A DNA stretch of 37,673 bases from Desulfobulbus sp. (GTDB taxonomy: Bacteria; Desulfobacterota; Desulfobulbia; Desulfobulbales; Desulfobulbaceae), in contig NZ_JAVBXR010000080.1 of NCBI RefSeq assembly GCF_030824455.1, forward strand, positions 1 through 37,673. The letters are read 5' to 3'. The position numbers were made by a program, and so were the translations under genes. The notes beneath the pieces were generated by a model. That model saw only the letters and a program-made list of their open reading frames with translations. It ran no database searches and had not been told where the DNA came from. This document shows, one piece after another, positions 23,582-31,870 of the stretch (its first letter is position 1; each line of letters begins with the position of its first letter).

Positions 23582-25711
23582 ATGAACCGCCGTTACACCG
23601 CCCCCACGGGAAGACTTGCCGCCGCCGTTCTGCTGCTTGCCGCCTGCGCCGCATCTACAGCAACCACTGCAGCCGCTGCAACCGCCGTTGAATCGGAACA
23701 AGCCGAGACCACCCAACAACTCAAACCGATTGTGGTTGAAGGAGAAACCGACAGCCAGCGGGAAGACCTCAAGGCCGACAGCGTCACCAACCTTTATCGG
23801 GTCGAGGCCAGCGCCCGTTTCGGAACCGAGGTGTTCACGGAAAAAGACATCAAGGCGCTCCATCCGGACAACGTCTTTGATCTGCTCGACAAGGCCGCCG
23901 GGGTCAACCTGATCTACCAGGGACGCCGCAGCCCCTACATTGTCGAGGAACGGGGCGGCGGAACCTTTACCTACATCATCGACGGCGCGGTGCTGCCGCC
24001 CTCGTCCAACCGGATTTTGTATAAATTTCCCATCGCGGCGATTGAGGAGATGCAGATTGTCCGGGGCTCCACCTCGCTGACCCTGGGGCCGTCGATCCCC
24101 ATCGGCGCCTCCAACTCGGGCTCGGGCCTGAACACCGGCTTTATCATCATCCGCACCAAGCAGCCGAAAAAAACCGAGGCGGTGCTGACAGCCTCGGCGG
24201 AAAAGGCCAACGGCGGACACCCGGTAGAGACCAACGAAAGCGTCTACGCCGGCACCCGATTCGGCGAAGGCGACAAGGGCCAAGACAAATCAGGCGCGGA
24301 CGCTGGCCCAATCAAAGGGTATCTGGCCGGTTTAGCCGCAAAAATGGATCGTCCCAGCCAGGACGACTGGTATGACGGCCGCAGCAATGAGGGCGGCATG
24401 GGCAGCGCCGGCTTTGCCCTGGGCAAGCTCAACGTCAATATGATGGCCTACAAGGATTCGGGCACGCTGGAGATGCAGCGCGGCATCACCGCCGCCGGCG
24501 CCCTGATGTCGGACAAATGGTGGTACGACCCTCTTGAAACCACCCTTTACACCACGGACATGGCCCTGCAATGGACGCCCAATCAGACCACCTTGTTCAA
24601 TCTCTACAAGACCCAGTACGAGCAGACTGAGCACAACGAGAGTTTCACCACCTCAGCCGCCACCCTGCGCGAGTTCGAGGAAGAAACCAGCGGCTTTGGC
24701 CTGCGCCACAACGCCCGATTCGGCGACACCCTGGTGCAGTTGGGCGGCCAGGCGTCGAGCAGCAACGGCTTTGGCCCCAACCTCAGCACCGCCTACAACC
24801 GCTACGACACCACCATCACCGGCTGGTCCGGTTCGGTGGAGCAGAAGCTGTTCAACGAAAAACTGGTGCTGGACGGCGGCTATCGCCAGGACACCAAGCA
24901 CATCGACAATTCCAGCACCAAGGTCACGGCGGATAAGGCCAACAACGACGTCGACATGGATCCGGCCAAGGTCTACGCCCTGGGCAGTCGTTGGCAGATC
25001 ACCGACATGGTGGCGCTCAGCGGCCGCTACTATCACGGCGACCAGGGAACCTCCGGCGATTTCGACATGAAACCGCTGCCCAAAACCGGCCCCCTCAATC
25101 CCGAACGCCAGGAACGGATCGAAGTCGGCCTGGAAGCGGAGGTCAAACCCTGGTTCCAGCCCGGCCTGACCTGGTTCGACATCGACACCGAGAACGCCAA
25201 AACCGCCTCCAACACCACCTATGTGGCCAACGGCGCCACCTATTATTACTACACCCAGTCGGACGAACTGCGCCGAGGTATTGAGCTGCTAATCAAGGGA
25301 ACCATCGCCGAAAACACCACCTACAAACTGAGCTGGACGCGGATGCTCGACGGCGAAACCACCAGCAACGGCGTCACCACCGACGCCCTGGGGGTGACCA
25401 CCCCGGAAAACCTGTTCGGCCTCACCCTGAGCCACCGCTGGGACCCGTACCGCTTCAATTTGTCGATCAAGCAGGTGGATCAGTGGACCAACACCGGCAG
25501 CCCCATGGGCGTCAGCACGGTGGACGGCATCGGCGATTACACCCGGATCGACGCCAACATCCAGCGCGACTTCCAGCTCAGCGAAACCCTGCTGACCGCC
25601 ACCCTGTTTGGCCGCAACCTGGGCGACGACAACTACTCCAGCCGCTACGTCACCGGCTACTACCCGGATCGCGGCCGGACCGTCGGCCTGGAACTGTCCT
25701 GGGCCTTTTGA
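23582..25711 (+). CDS. TonB-dependent outer-membrane receptor 2
   Basis: The ATG at 23582 is chosen because AAGGAAGGG precedes it and a signal peptide follows (about 1-33, Ala-rich). The 709-aa protein has a TonB-box-like LKPIVVEGE (about 47-55) and a plug with VFTEKDIKALHP, YIIDGAVLP and EEMQIVRGSTSL. The plug end diverges from the norm: after LTLGPSIPIG comes a Ser/Gly-rich NSGSGLNTGFIIIRTK. The barrel ends in LELSWAF. It starts module B, 86 bases after methyltransferase 2, with no ModE-like site in the gap, so it may be co-transcribed from the receptor-1 promoter. The ligand is unknown. Confidence 0.92.
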   Translation: MNRRYTAPTGRLAAAVLLLAACAASTATTAAAATAVESEQAETTQQLKPIVVEGETDSQREDLKADSVTNLYRVEASARFGTEVFTEKDIKALHPDNVFDLLDKAAGVNLIYQGRRSPYIVEERGGGTFTYIIDGAVLPPSSNRILYKFPIAAIEEMQIVRGSTSLTLGPSIPIGASNSGSGLNTGFIIIRTKQPKKTEAVLTASAEKANGGHPVETNESVYAGTRFGEGDKGQDKSGADAGPIKGYLAGLAAKMDRPSQDDWYDGRSNEGGMGSAGFALGKLNVNMMAYKDSGTLEMQRGITAAGALMSDKWWYDPLETTLYTTDMALQWTPNQTTLFNLYKTQYEQTEHNESFTTSAATLREFEEETSGFGLRHNARFGDTLVQLGGQASSSNGFGPNLSTAYNRYDTTITGWSGSVEQKLFNEKLVLDGGYRQDTKHIDNSSTKVTADKANNDVDMDPAKVYALGSRWQITDMVALSGRYYHGDQGTSGDFDMKPLPKTGPLNPERQERIEVGLEAEVKPWFQPGLTWFDIDTENAKTASNTTYVANGATYYYYTQSDELRRGIELLIKGTIAENTTYKLSWTRMLDGETTSNGVTTDALGVTTPENLFGLTLSHRWDPYRFNLSIKQVDQWTNTGSPMGVSTVDGIGDYTRIDANIQRDFQLSETLLTATLFGRNLGDDNYSSRYVTGYYPDRGRTVGLELSWAF

Positions 25712-25722
25712 GGAGGAATGTC

Positions 25723-25782
25723 ATGCTGTTAACGGTTGGACACACAGACCGGCTCGGCGCATGGCTGAAGGCGGCGCCATGA
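25723..25782 (+). CDS. 19-aa leader-like peptide, coupled to methyltransferase 3
   Basis: An ATG at 25723 follows AGGAGGA closely and encodes MLLTVGHTDRLGAWLKAAP before a TGA whose first bases overlap the next gene's ATG (ATGA). Methyltransferase 3 itself lacks a clear ribosome site, so translation of this peptide may deliver ribosomes to it. It could equally be a relic of a shortened gene. Confidence 0.45.
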   Translation: MLLTVGHTDRLGAWLKAAP

Positions 25783-26399
25783 GCATGCAACCCACCGACG
25801 TCCGGGTCTACAACGAAACGGCTTTGGGAGTCAATGCGCCGATCTACGCCTACTATGCCGAGCGGATCGACGCCCGCACCGGGGTGTTCGCCGGAACCTG
25901 CCTCGACCTCGGTTGCGGCGGCGGCTACCTGGGCCTGGCCCTGGCCCGGATCACGGATCTGGACTGCATCTTCCTCGACCAGTCGCCGGAGATGCTAGCC
26001 TGCGCTGAAGAGAACATCAAAGCCTTTGGCTGCGCCCACCGGGCCCGCACCCTGCGCGGTCAGGTTCAGTCCATTCCCCTAGCCGACGGTTGCGTCGATC
26101 TGGCGATCAGCCGGGGATCGCTCCCTTTCTGGGAGGATCTGGCCGCAGCCTTTGCCGAGATCCGGCGAGTGCTGCGGCCGGGCGGCCACGCCTACGTCGG
26201 CGGCGGTCTGGGCGATCCCAACACCCGTGCCGAGATGGAAGAACAGCGGCGCAAGCTCTACCCCGAGTGGCGGCAAAAAAAGCGCACCCCGCCCCAGCGC
26301 GACAACCGGCAGTATATCGAGGGCTTAATCAAGGCGGGCATTGACCCCTTTGAGGTCAACCGCAGCGACGAGGGATTATGGATCTTCTTTCAAAAATAA
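25779..26399 (+). CDS. SAM-dependent methyltransferase 3
   Basis: This 206-aa class I methyltransferase is a paralogue of the protein at 22851-23495. Motif I is CLDLGCGGGYLGLALA, with FLDQSPEM after it and SRGSLPFWEDL later; LRPGGHAYVGGG matches LAPGGQTYIGGG. The start at 25779 overlaps the small upstream peptide; an in-frame ATG at 25761 also exists but lacks a good ribosome site. The end overlaps the DUF4213/DUF364 gene by 22 bases. It is part of module B. The substrate is unknown. Confidence 0.85.
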   Translation: MSMQPTDVRVYNETALGVNAPIYAYYAERIDARTGVFAGTCLDLGCGGGYLGLALARITDLDCIFLDQSPEMLACAEENIKAFGCAHRARTLRGQVQSIPLADGCVDLAISRGSLPFWEDLAAAFAEIRRVLRPGGHAYVGGGLGDPNTRAEMEEQRRKLYPEWRQKKRTPPQRDNRQYIEGLIKAGIDPFEVNRSDEGLWIFFQK

Positions 26400-27319
26400 C
26401 TCCGCATCCAGCGGAAACAGAACCGGTTCCAGGCGGCAACGAAGCACACGCCGACCACGGAGCCGCTGCGGCCGGGTCTGCGCGGATTCTTGCCGAGGCG
26501 GCGGCGGTGCTGGCCGAAATCCACGGCGCCGCCCTGGAGTCGCTGACCATCGAACGGCTGGTGGTAGGCGTTTTCTTTGTCGGGGTCAAGCTTGCCAACG
26601 GCCAGGGCGGGGTCGCCTACACCCCGCCGGAGGTGGTCCGCAACGCCGGCCGCCGCATCCTCCGGGGCGGCTCGCCCATGGTTCGGGGCATGACCGCCGG
26701 CGCGGTGATCCGGGGTGATCTGGTCCACCCCTTTGCCGAGGTTATCCGCCTGGCCACGCTCAACGCGCTGTCCGCCTCGCTGTTTGCCGGCAGCCGCTAC
26801 TGCCTGGACGGCGGCGACGATCTTTCGACCATGGACGCCCTGTTTATCCGGCGTCGGGTGTGCATGGTGGGGGCGATCATCCCGCTGCTCAAACGGTTGC
26901 GGGAGCTTGATCCGGCCGAAGTGGTGGTCATCGACCGCAAAAAGGAAACCCAGGCCGAGGCCCAGGCCGGCTACGGCGTTTTTGCGCCGCCGGAACAGAC
27001 CGCCGAACGCCTGGCCTGCTGCCAAACAGCGGTGTTCACCGGGGCCGCCGTCGCCAACGGCAGCATCGAGGAATTGATCGACTTGGTCCCCCCGGAGGCG
27101 GCCATCGCCGTGGTGGGGCCGAGCGCCGGCTTCGTGCCGGAGCCGCTCTTTCGCCGCAGGGTCGCCCTGGTCGGCACGGCCATGGTCACCGACAGCGACC
27201 GCGCCCTGGATCTACTGGCCGAGGGCGGCGGCGGCTACCGGCTGTTTTCCGGCTGCGTGCGCAAACTCAACCTGCTCAACGTCCCGCGCCTGCAGCAACT
27301 GGGACTGACGCATTCTTAA
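26378..27319 (+). CDS. DUF4213/DUF364 putative heavy-metal chelation protein
   Basis: The 313-aa protein has an N-terminal DUF4213 part (about 40-130; LVVGVFFVGVKL, GVAYTPPEV) and a C-terminal DUF364 Rossmann-like part (about 160-313; VCMVGAIIPLLKRL, FTGAAVANGSIEELI, VVGPSAGFVPEPLF, and a Cys in LFSGCVRKL). These paired domains are annotated as putative heavy-metal chelation in Pfam; the chemistry is unproven. Its beginning overlaps the methyltransferase gene, and FmdE copy 2 follows 17 bases later. Cytoplasmic, no signal peptide. In this setting it might hold or strip a metal from an imported complex. Confidence 0.85.
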   Translation: MDLLSKITPHPAETEPVPGGNEAHADHGAAAAGSARILAEAAAVLAEIHGAALESLTIERLVVGVFFVGVKLANGQGGVAYTPPEVVRNAGRRILRGGSPMVRGMTAGAVIRGDLVHPFAEVIRLATLNALSASLFAGSRYCLDGGDDLSTMDALFIRRRVCMVGAIIPLLKRLRELDPAEVVVIDRKKETQAEAQAGYGVFAPPEQTAERLACCQTAVFTGAAVANGSIEELIDLVPPEAAIAVVGPSAGFVPEPLFRRRVALVGTAMVTDSDRALDLLAEGGGGYRLFSGCVRKLNLLNVPRLQQLGLTHS

Positions 27320-27336
27320 ACAACCAAGGAGCAACA

Positions 27337-27912
27337 ATGGAAGCCAACTACTTTGACACGTATGAAAATCTGGTGCAGCAGGCCGGCACCTTTCACGGCG
27401 ACATCTGCCACGGCATCAAGATCGGCACCCGCATGACCATGAGCGGGCTGCGCCGGATCGGCGTCACCGACCCCAAGGGCGCGGACCGGAAAAAGCTAAT
27501 CGTCTTTGTCGAGATTGACCGCTGCACCACCGACGCGATCATGGCCCTGACCGGTTGCCGCCCGGGCAAGCGCACCATGAAAATCCGCGACTACGGCAAA
27601 ATGGCCGCCACCTTCATCAATCTGGAGACCAACAAGGCCTTCCGGGTGGTGATCAAAAGCCACAAGAAGCCCGGCGAAAACGAAAACGACGCCCAGCCCG
27701 ATTTTGCCAACCTGCCCGAGGAGGAATTGTTCACCATTACCGAGGTGGAGGTTCCGCTCCGCCCCGAGGATCTGCCGGGCAAGCCGCTCTCCCGGGTGGA
27801 TTGCGCCCACTGCGGCGAAACCATCATGGACGGCCGTGAGGTGCGCCGCGGGGAACAGATTTTCTGCACGCCCTGCGCCTCGGAGGCCGACTACTACCGG
27901 GTTGTCGGCTGA
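27337..27912 (+). CDS. FmdE-family protein with zinc ribbon (copy 2)
   Basis: This 191-aa paralogue of the FmdE protein at 21377-22021 shares GADRKKLIVFVEIDRCTTDAIM and DYGKMAATFINLE. Its N-terminal motif is FHGDICHG, with Asp22 replacing the His of copy 1 and an extra His25, so metal binding may differ. The C-terminal ribbon has CAHC and CTPC. CAAGGAG precedes the ATG. It ends module B and is followed by a short inverted-repeat element. Two divergent FmdE copies with two TonB receptors suggest handling of two ligands or metals. Confidence 0.88.
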   Translation: MEANYFDTYENLVQQAGTFHGDICHGIKIGTRMTMSGLRRIGVTDPKGADRKKLIVFVEIDRCTTDAIMALTGCRPGKRTMKIRDYGKMAATFINLETNKAFRVVIKSHKKPGENENDAQPDFANLPEEELFTITEVEVPLRPEDLPGKPLSRVDCAHCGETIMDGREVRRGEQIFCTPCASEADYYRVVG

Positions 27913-27988
27913 CCTGGCGTGTTGCAACGCCCGCATGGAATCTCCCGAGATTCCGCGCAGGCGTTGGCAATTTCACCATGGCCCGAAG

Positions 27989-28072
27989 TAGGGGCGCACG
28001 GCGTGCGCCCTTTTGAGTGCGCCCTTCTGGGCCGGTTTAATTCTTTGCTTGGGCGCATGCCATGCGCCCCTA
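27989..28072. repeat. 84-base MITE-like element with inverted ends
   Basis: GTAGGGGCGCA at the left end is matched by TGCGCCCCTAC at the right. Each end folds into its own hairpin: GGGCGCAC-GGC-GTGCGCCC followed by TTTT, and GGGCGCAT/ATGCGCCC. The left hairpin with its T-run may terminate the module B transcript. No coding capacity. Confidence 0.65.
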
Positions 28073-28180
28073 CACGAACACCAAATATCTTTAACTGTGC
28101 TTTTTTTCATTTTGCAAACATCTCACCCTTCTCAACCCATTTCCCTGCCGGATTTCTTCGGCAGCACCTGGAGCACTGCA

Positions 28181-29266
28181 ATGAACCATCCGCCCTGGCG
28201 CCGTCCCGGCGCAGATTCGCCCCCCCTGCCCCCCTGCCTGCGGCTCGTCCCGGCCCTGGTGCTGGCGCTGATCATGCTGCTGGCGCCGCTGAGCGCCCAG
28301 ACGCGCGAGATCGTCGACATGAGCGGCCGCAGGATGACCATCCCGGACAGGGTGACCAAGGTGGCGGCGGTGTCGCCGCCGGGAACCTACCTGCTCTACG
28401 CCATTGATCCTGCCCTGCTTGCCGGTCTCAATTTCCCGCTCTGGGACAGTGAGAAAAAATACACCGTGCCAGGCTACCGCCAGTTGCCGGTGATTGGCGG
28501 CTTGGCCGGTCAGGGCCGAACCCTCAACCGCGAGGTGCTGCTTCAGGTCAAGCCGGATTTCATCATTCACTGGGCCTGGAAGGACGACGCCGCCAATCAG
28601 AAGTTTCTTGAATCCATGGCCGCCATGCCGTTCCCGCTGGTGACGGTGCGCCTGGGCAGCATCCTCGATTATCCCGAGGCCCTGCGTTTCATCGGCGACC
28701 TCACCAACCGCAGGGAGCGCGGCGAAACCCTGCGCGGTTACGCCCAAACAGCCATCGACCAGGCCAAGACGCTCACCGCCGCAATCCCCGACAACAAAAA
28801 AATCCGGGTGTACTACGCCGAAGGCACGGACGGCCTGAGCACCGAGCGGGCCAGTTCGTTCCACGCCGAACTGATCCCCCTGGCCGGTGGGGTCAACGTT
28901 CACCATGGCGAAGAGATGGACCATTACGGCATGGAGAAAATTTCGATGGAGCAGTTGCTGCTCTACGATCCCGAGGTCATCCTGGTCAAAGAGCCAACCT
29001 TTTTCACCACCGTGTTCACCGATCCCCGCTGGAAGAACCTGCGCGCCGTGCGGGACAAGCGGGTCTATCTCATCCCCTTTGAGCCGTTCAACTGGTTTGA
29101 CCGGCCGCCCTCGTTCATGCGGCTGCTGGGCGTCAAATGGCTGCTCAACCTGCTCCATCCCGATCTGTATCCGGTGGACATGTTGGCAGAAACCCGCGCC
29201 TTTTACACCCTTTTCCTCGGCGTTGAGCTGAGTGAGGCCCAGGCCAGGGAAGTGCTTAACCGATGA
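28181..29266 (+). CDS. FecB/BtuF-type periplasmic binding protein 1
   Basis: The ATG at 28181 has GGAG about 8 bases upstream; the 361-aa product has a signal segment (about residues 22-43, ending LSAQT). The body is a type III binding protein of the FecB/BtuF class with the long connecting helix. VYYAEGTDGL, SFHAELIPLAGG and FNWFDRPPSFMRLLG are nearly shared with the paralogue at 35893-36921. It precedes the permease by a 4-base overlap. Such proteins bind siderophores, heme, cobalamin or, in Haemophilus MolA, molybdate and tungstate. Here a Mo/W ligand is inferred from the neighbourhood. Confidence 0.88.
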   Translation: MNHPPWRRPGADSPPLPPCLRLVPALVLALIMLLAPLSAQTREIVDMSGRRMTIPDRVTKVAAVSPPGTYLLYAIDPALLAGLNFPLWDSEKKYTVPGYRQLPVIGGLAGQGRTLNREVLLQVKPDFIIHWAWKDDAANQKFLESMAAMPFPLVTVRLGSILDYPEALRFIGDLTNRRERGETLRGYAQTAIDQAKTLTAAIPDNKKIRVYYAEGTDGLSTERASSFHAELIPLAGGVNVHHGEEMDHYGMEKISMEQLLLYDPEVILVKEPTFFTTVFTDPRWKNLRAVRDKRVYLIPFEPFNWFDRPPSFMRLLGVKWLLNLLHPDLYPVDMLAETRAFYTLFLGVELSEAQAREVLNR

Positions 29267-30273
29267 AGCGGATCGCCCTGCCCTTGCTGGCCCTGCTCCT
29301 GATCGCGGTTGCCCTGGTTTCCCTCTACCTTGGCAAATACCGGGTGCCGCTGGCCGACATCCTGGCCTTTGCCGGCTGGAAGGCGTCCGGCGGCGCCGCA
29401 CTCTCCGCAGAACAACGCAGCCTGCTGACCAACATCCTGTTCGACATCCGCCTGCCGCGCATCATGGCCGCGATCCTGATCGGGGCCTCGCTGTCGGTGT
29501 CCGGAACCGCCTTTCAGGCCCTGTTCATCAACCCCCTGGTCTCGCCGGGGCTGCTCGGCGTGCTCGCCGGGGCCTCGTTCGGCGCCGCCCTGGGCATGAT
29601 TCTCTCCAAAAGCTGGCTGATGGTGCAGTGCTCCACCCTGCTGTTCGGTTTTGCCGCCGTCGGGGTCGCGGTGTCCATTGCCCGCATCTTCCGGGCCCAT
29701 TCGATCATCATGCTGGTGCTGGGCGGGATCATCAGCGGGGCCTTTTTCACCGCCTCGCTCTCGATCGTCAAGTACGCGGCCGATCCCTCCAACCAGCTGC
29801 CGGCGATTGTCTACTGGCTGATGGGCAACCTCTCGGCCGTGGACGGCCGCACCATGCTGCTGGTCAGCCTGCCCATGCTGCTGGGCATGATCGTCCTGAT
29901 TTTGAACGGCGGCCGGCTCAACGCCATGAGCATGGGCGAGGAAGAGGCCAAGTCGCTGGGAATCAACGTTGGCAGGGTGCGGATGACGGTTGTTTTCCTG
30001 GCCACCCTGATCAGCGCCCTGACCGTGGTGATCGGCGGCATCATCGGCTGGGTGGGATTGATCATCCCCCACATCTGCCGGATGCTGGTCGGCCCGGACA
30101 ACCGTGTGCTGTTGCCCGCCGCCGCCCTGGTGGGCGCGGTGTACCTGCTGGTGGTGGACAACGTCTCCCGGCTGCTGTTCTCCTTTGAGATCCCGACCGG
30201 CATCGTCACCTCGCTGATCGGCATCCCCTTTTTCGTCTTGGTGCTGAAAAACGCCCATAGGAGCTGGCGATGA
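29263..30273 (+). CDS. FecCD/BtuC-type ABC permease
   Basis: This 336-aa membrane protein has about 10 predicted helices and family motifs: RLPRIMAAILIGASLSVSG, FQALFINPLVSPGLLGVLAG, EEAKSLGINV and GWVGLIIPHICRMLVGPDN. It forms a homodimeric channel that receives ligand from the binding protein before it. Overlaps on both sides (ATGA) place it in one translational unit with the binding-protein and ATPase genes. Type II importers of this fold carry large chelates and, in the MolBC case, molybdate itself. Confidence 0.92.
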   Translation: MKRIALPLLALLLIAVALVSLYLGKYRVPLADILAFAGWKASGGAALSAEQRSLLTNILFDIRLPRIMAAILIGASLSVSGTAFQALFINPLVSPGLLGVLAGASFGAALGMILSKSWLMVQCSTLLFGFAAVGVAVSIARIFRAHSIIMLVLGGIISGAFFTASLSIVKYAADPSNQLPAIVYWLMGNLSAVDGRTMLLVSLPMLLGMIVLILNGGRLNAMSMGEEEAKSLGINVGRVRMTVVFLATLISALTVVIGGIIGWVGLIIPHICRMLVGPDNRVLLPAAALVGAVYLLVVDNVSRLLFSFEIPTGIVTSLIGIPFFVLVLKNAHRSWR

Positions 30274-31058
30274 ACGCGCTGATTCAAACCCTGGCCGTCA
30301 GTTTTGCCTACCACGGCCGCAAGGTGCTGCACGAGGTGACCCTGGATTTCCAACAGGGCGAGGTGGTTTCCCTGCTCGGCCCCAACGGCAGCGGCAAGAC
30401 CACCCTGCTGAAAATCCTCCTGGGGCTGCTCAAACCGGACAGCGGCTTTGTCCACTTTGAGAACCGGTTGCTGCAGAGCTACCCCCGCAATGCACTGGCC
30501 AAGCGGATCGCCTATGTGCCGCAGGTGCACCGCGAGGCCTTTGCCTACACCGTGGCCGACGTGGTGCTGATGGGGCGCATGCCCTACCACGGTTTTTTCT
30601 CGACCTATTCGGCCCAGGACCGGGAGATCGCCACGGCCGCCATGGCCCGGCTCAACCTCCTTGACCTACAAGACCGCGCCTACACCGAAATCAGCGGCGG
30701 CGAGCGGCAGTTGACCCTGATCGCCCGGGCCATCGCCCAGGGGGCAAACGTGTTCATTATGGACGAGCCGGTCAACGGCCTTGATTACGGCAACCAGATG
30801 CGGTTGCTGCGCGACGTCAACGGACTGGCCAAGGAGGGCTTGACCTTTATCATGACCACCCATTTTCCCGACCATGCCCTGATGACCGCCGACCGGGTCA
30901 TTCTGCTCAAAGAGGGCGCAGTGCTTGCCGACGGCTGCCCCGAGGCGACCATCACCCGGGAAACTCTGCGCGCCCTCTACCGCATCGACGTGCATGTGGC
31001 GGCCATTCCTGGATACAACGGCAACGGCAGGGTCTGCGTGCCTGCCTGGGCACTGTGA
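30270..31058 (+). CDS. FepC/BtuD-type ABC ATPase
   Basis: This 262-aa ATPase has Walker [11 protein letters not shown], signature [14 protein letters not shown], Walker [12 protein letters not shown] and switch His in THFPDHAL. It starts by a 4-base overlap with the permease. No C-terminal regulatory domain is present. It energises the FecCD-type importer. The exbB start lies 4 bases after its stop, an unusual direct linkage of inner-membrane ABC import and the outer-membrane TonB motor. Confidence 0.93.
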   Translation: MNALIQTLAVSFAYHGRKVLHEVTLDFQQGEVVSLLGPNGSGKTTLLKILLGLLKPDSGFVHFENRLLQSYPRNALAKRIAYVPQVHREAFAYTVADVVLMGRMPYHGFFSTYSAQDREIATAAMARLNLLDLQDRAYTEISGGERQLTLIARAIAQGANVFIMDEPVNGLDYGNQMRLLRDVNGLAKEGLTFIMTTHFPDHALMTADRVILLKEGAVLADGCPEATITRETLRALYRIDVHVAAIPGYNGNGRVCVPAWAL

Positions 31059-31062
31059 GGCG

Positions 31063-31506
31063 ATGATGGATTGGATGAATGAGCTGCACAACATCGTTGA
31101 TTACGGCGTGCTCGGATTGCTGCTGCTGCTCAGCGTTGCGGCGGTGTCCCTGGCCCTGGAACGGTTCCTGGTCTACCGGGTTGTCCGGATCGAGACCTTT
31201 GCCGACCGCCGGGAGCTGGAGCTGCACCTGACCCACAAGCTGCACCTGATTGCCACCATCGGCGCCAATGCGCCGTATATCGGCCTGTTGGGCACGGTGC
31301 TGGGGATCATGCTCACCTTTTACGACATCGGCACGGCCGGGTTCGACACCACCAAGATCATGCAGGGGTTGGCCCTGGCGCTCAAGGCCACCGCGCTCGG
31401 CCTGCTGGTGGCCATTCCGGCGGTCACCCTCTACAACCTGCTCCTCAGAAAATGCAAGGTGCTGCTCATGCAGTGGGACATCCGTGATGGACGAAAAGGA
31501 ATTTGA
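31063..31506 (+). CDS. exbB: ExbB-type proton channel subunit (short form)
   Basis: The ATG at 31063 (a second ATG follows) gives 147 aa. Three hydrophobic segments are seen: VLGLLLLLSVAAVSLALERF, a middle IGLLGTVLGIMLTF with the conserved Gly-rich motif of MotA/TolQ/ExbB, and a last LALALKATALGLLVAIPAVTLYN. The long cytoplasmic loop of E. coli ExbB is missing, as in the short epsilonproteobacterial type. With ExbD it harvests proton-motive force for TonB. It overlaps exbD. Confidence 0.9.
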   Translation: MMDWMNELHNIVDYGVLGLLLLLSVAAVSLALERFLVYRVVRIETFADRRELELHLTHKLHLIATIGANAPYIGLLGTVLGIMLTFYDIGTAGFDTTKIMQGLALALKATALGLLVAIPAVTLYNLLLRKCKVLLMQWDIRDGRKGI

Positions 31507-31870
31507 CTATCTCAACGTCATTCCGCTGGTGGACGTGATGCTGGTGCTGCTGACCATTGTCCTCACCACCTCCACCTTCATCGCCGCCGGCTCCATCCAA
31601 GTGGAGCTGCCCAAGGCGTCGACCAGCGAGGAGACCACCGCCCCCCACCCCCGAACGGTGAGCATCGACAAAGAGGGCCGCATCTGGCTGGAGGCGGAGG
31701 AGGTGTCGCTGATCTCGCTCGCGGCGGTTCTGGAGGGGGTTGACCGGGAAACGCCGATCCTGGTGCGGGCCGACAAGAGCCTGGCCCTGCAGGGATTTGT
31801 CGACGTGTTCGGGGCGATCAAGCAACTCGGTTTTACTCATCTCAGCCTGCAGACCGAGCAGACCCCATGA
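31487..31870 (+). CDS. exbD: ExbD-type subunit
   Basis: This 127-aa protein has one N-terminal membrane helix with the conserved Asp16 in VIPLVDVMLVLLTIV and a periplasmic ExbD domain (about 45-125; VSIDKEGRIWLE, VRADKSLALQGFVDV). The start at 31487 overlaps exbB by 20 bases, and its stop overlaps tonB (ATGA). It is the second subunit of the TonB motor. Confidence 0.92.
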   Translation: MDEKEFDYLNVIPLVDVMLVLLTIVLTTSTFIAAGSIQVELPKASTSEETTAPHPRTVSIDKEGRIWLEAEEVSLISLAAVLEGVDRETPILVRADKSLALQGFVDVFGAIKQLGFTHLSLQTEQTP

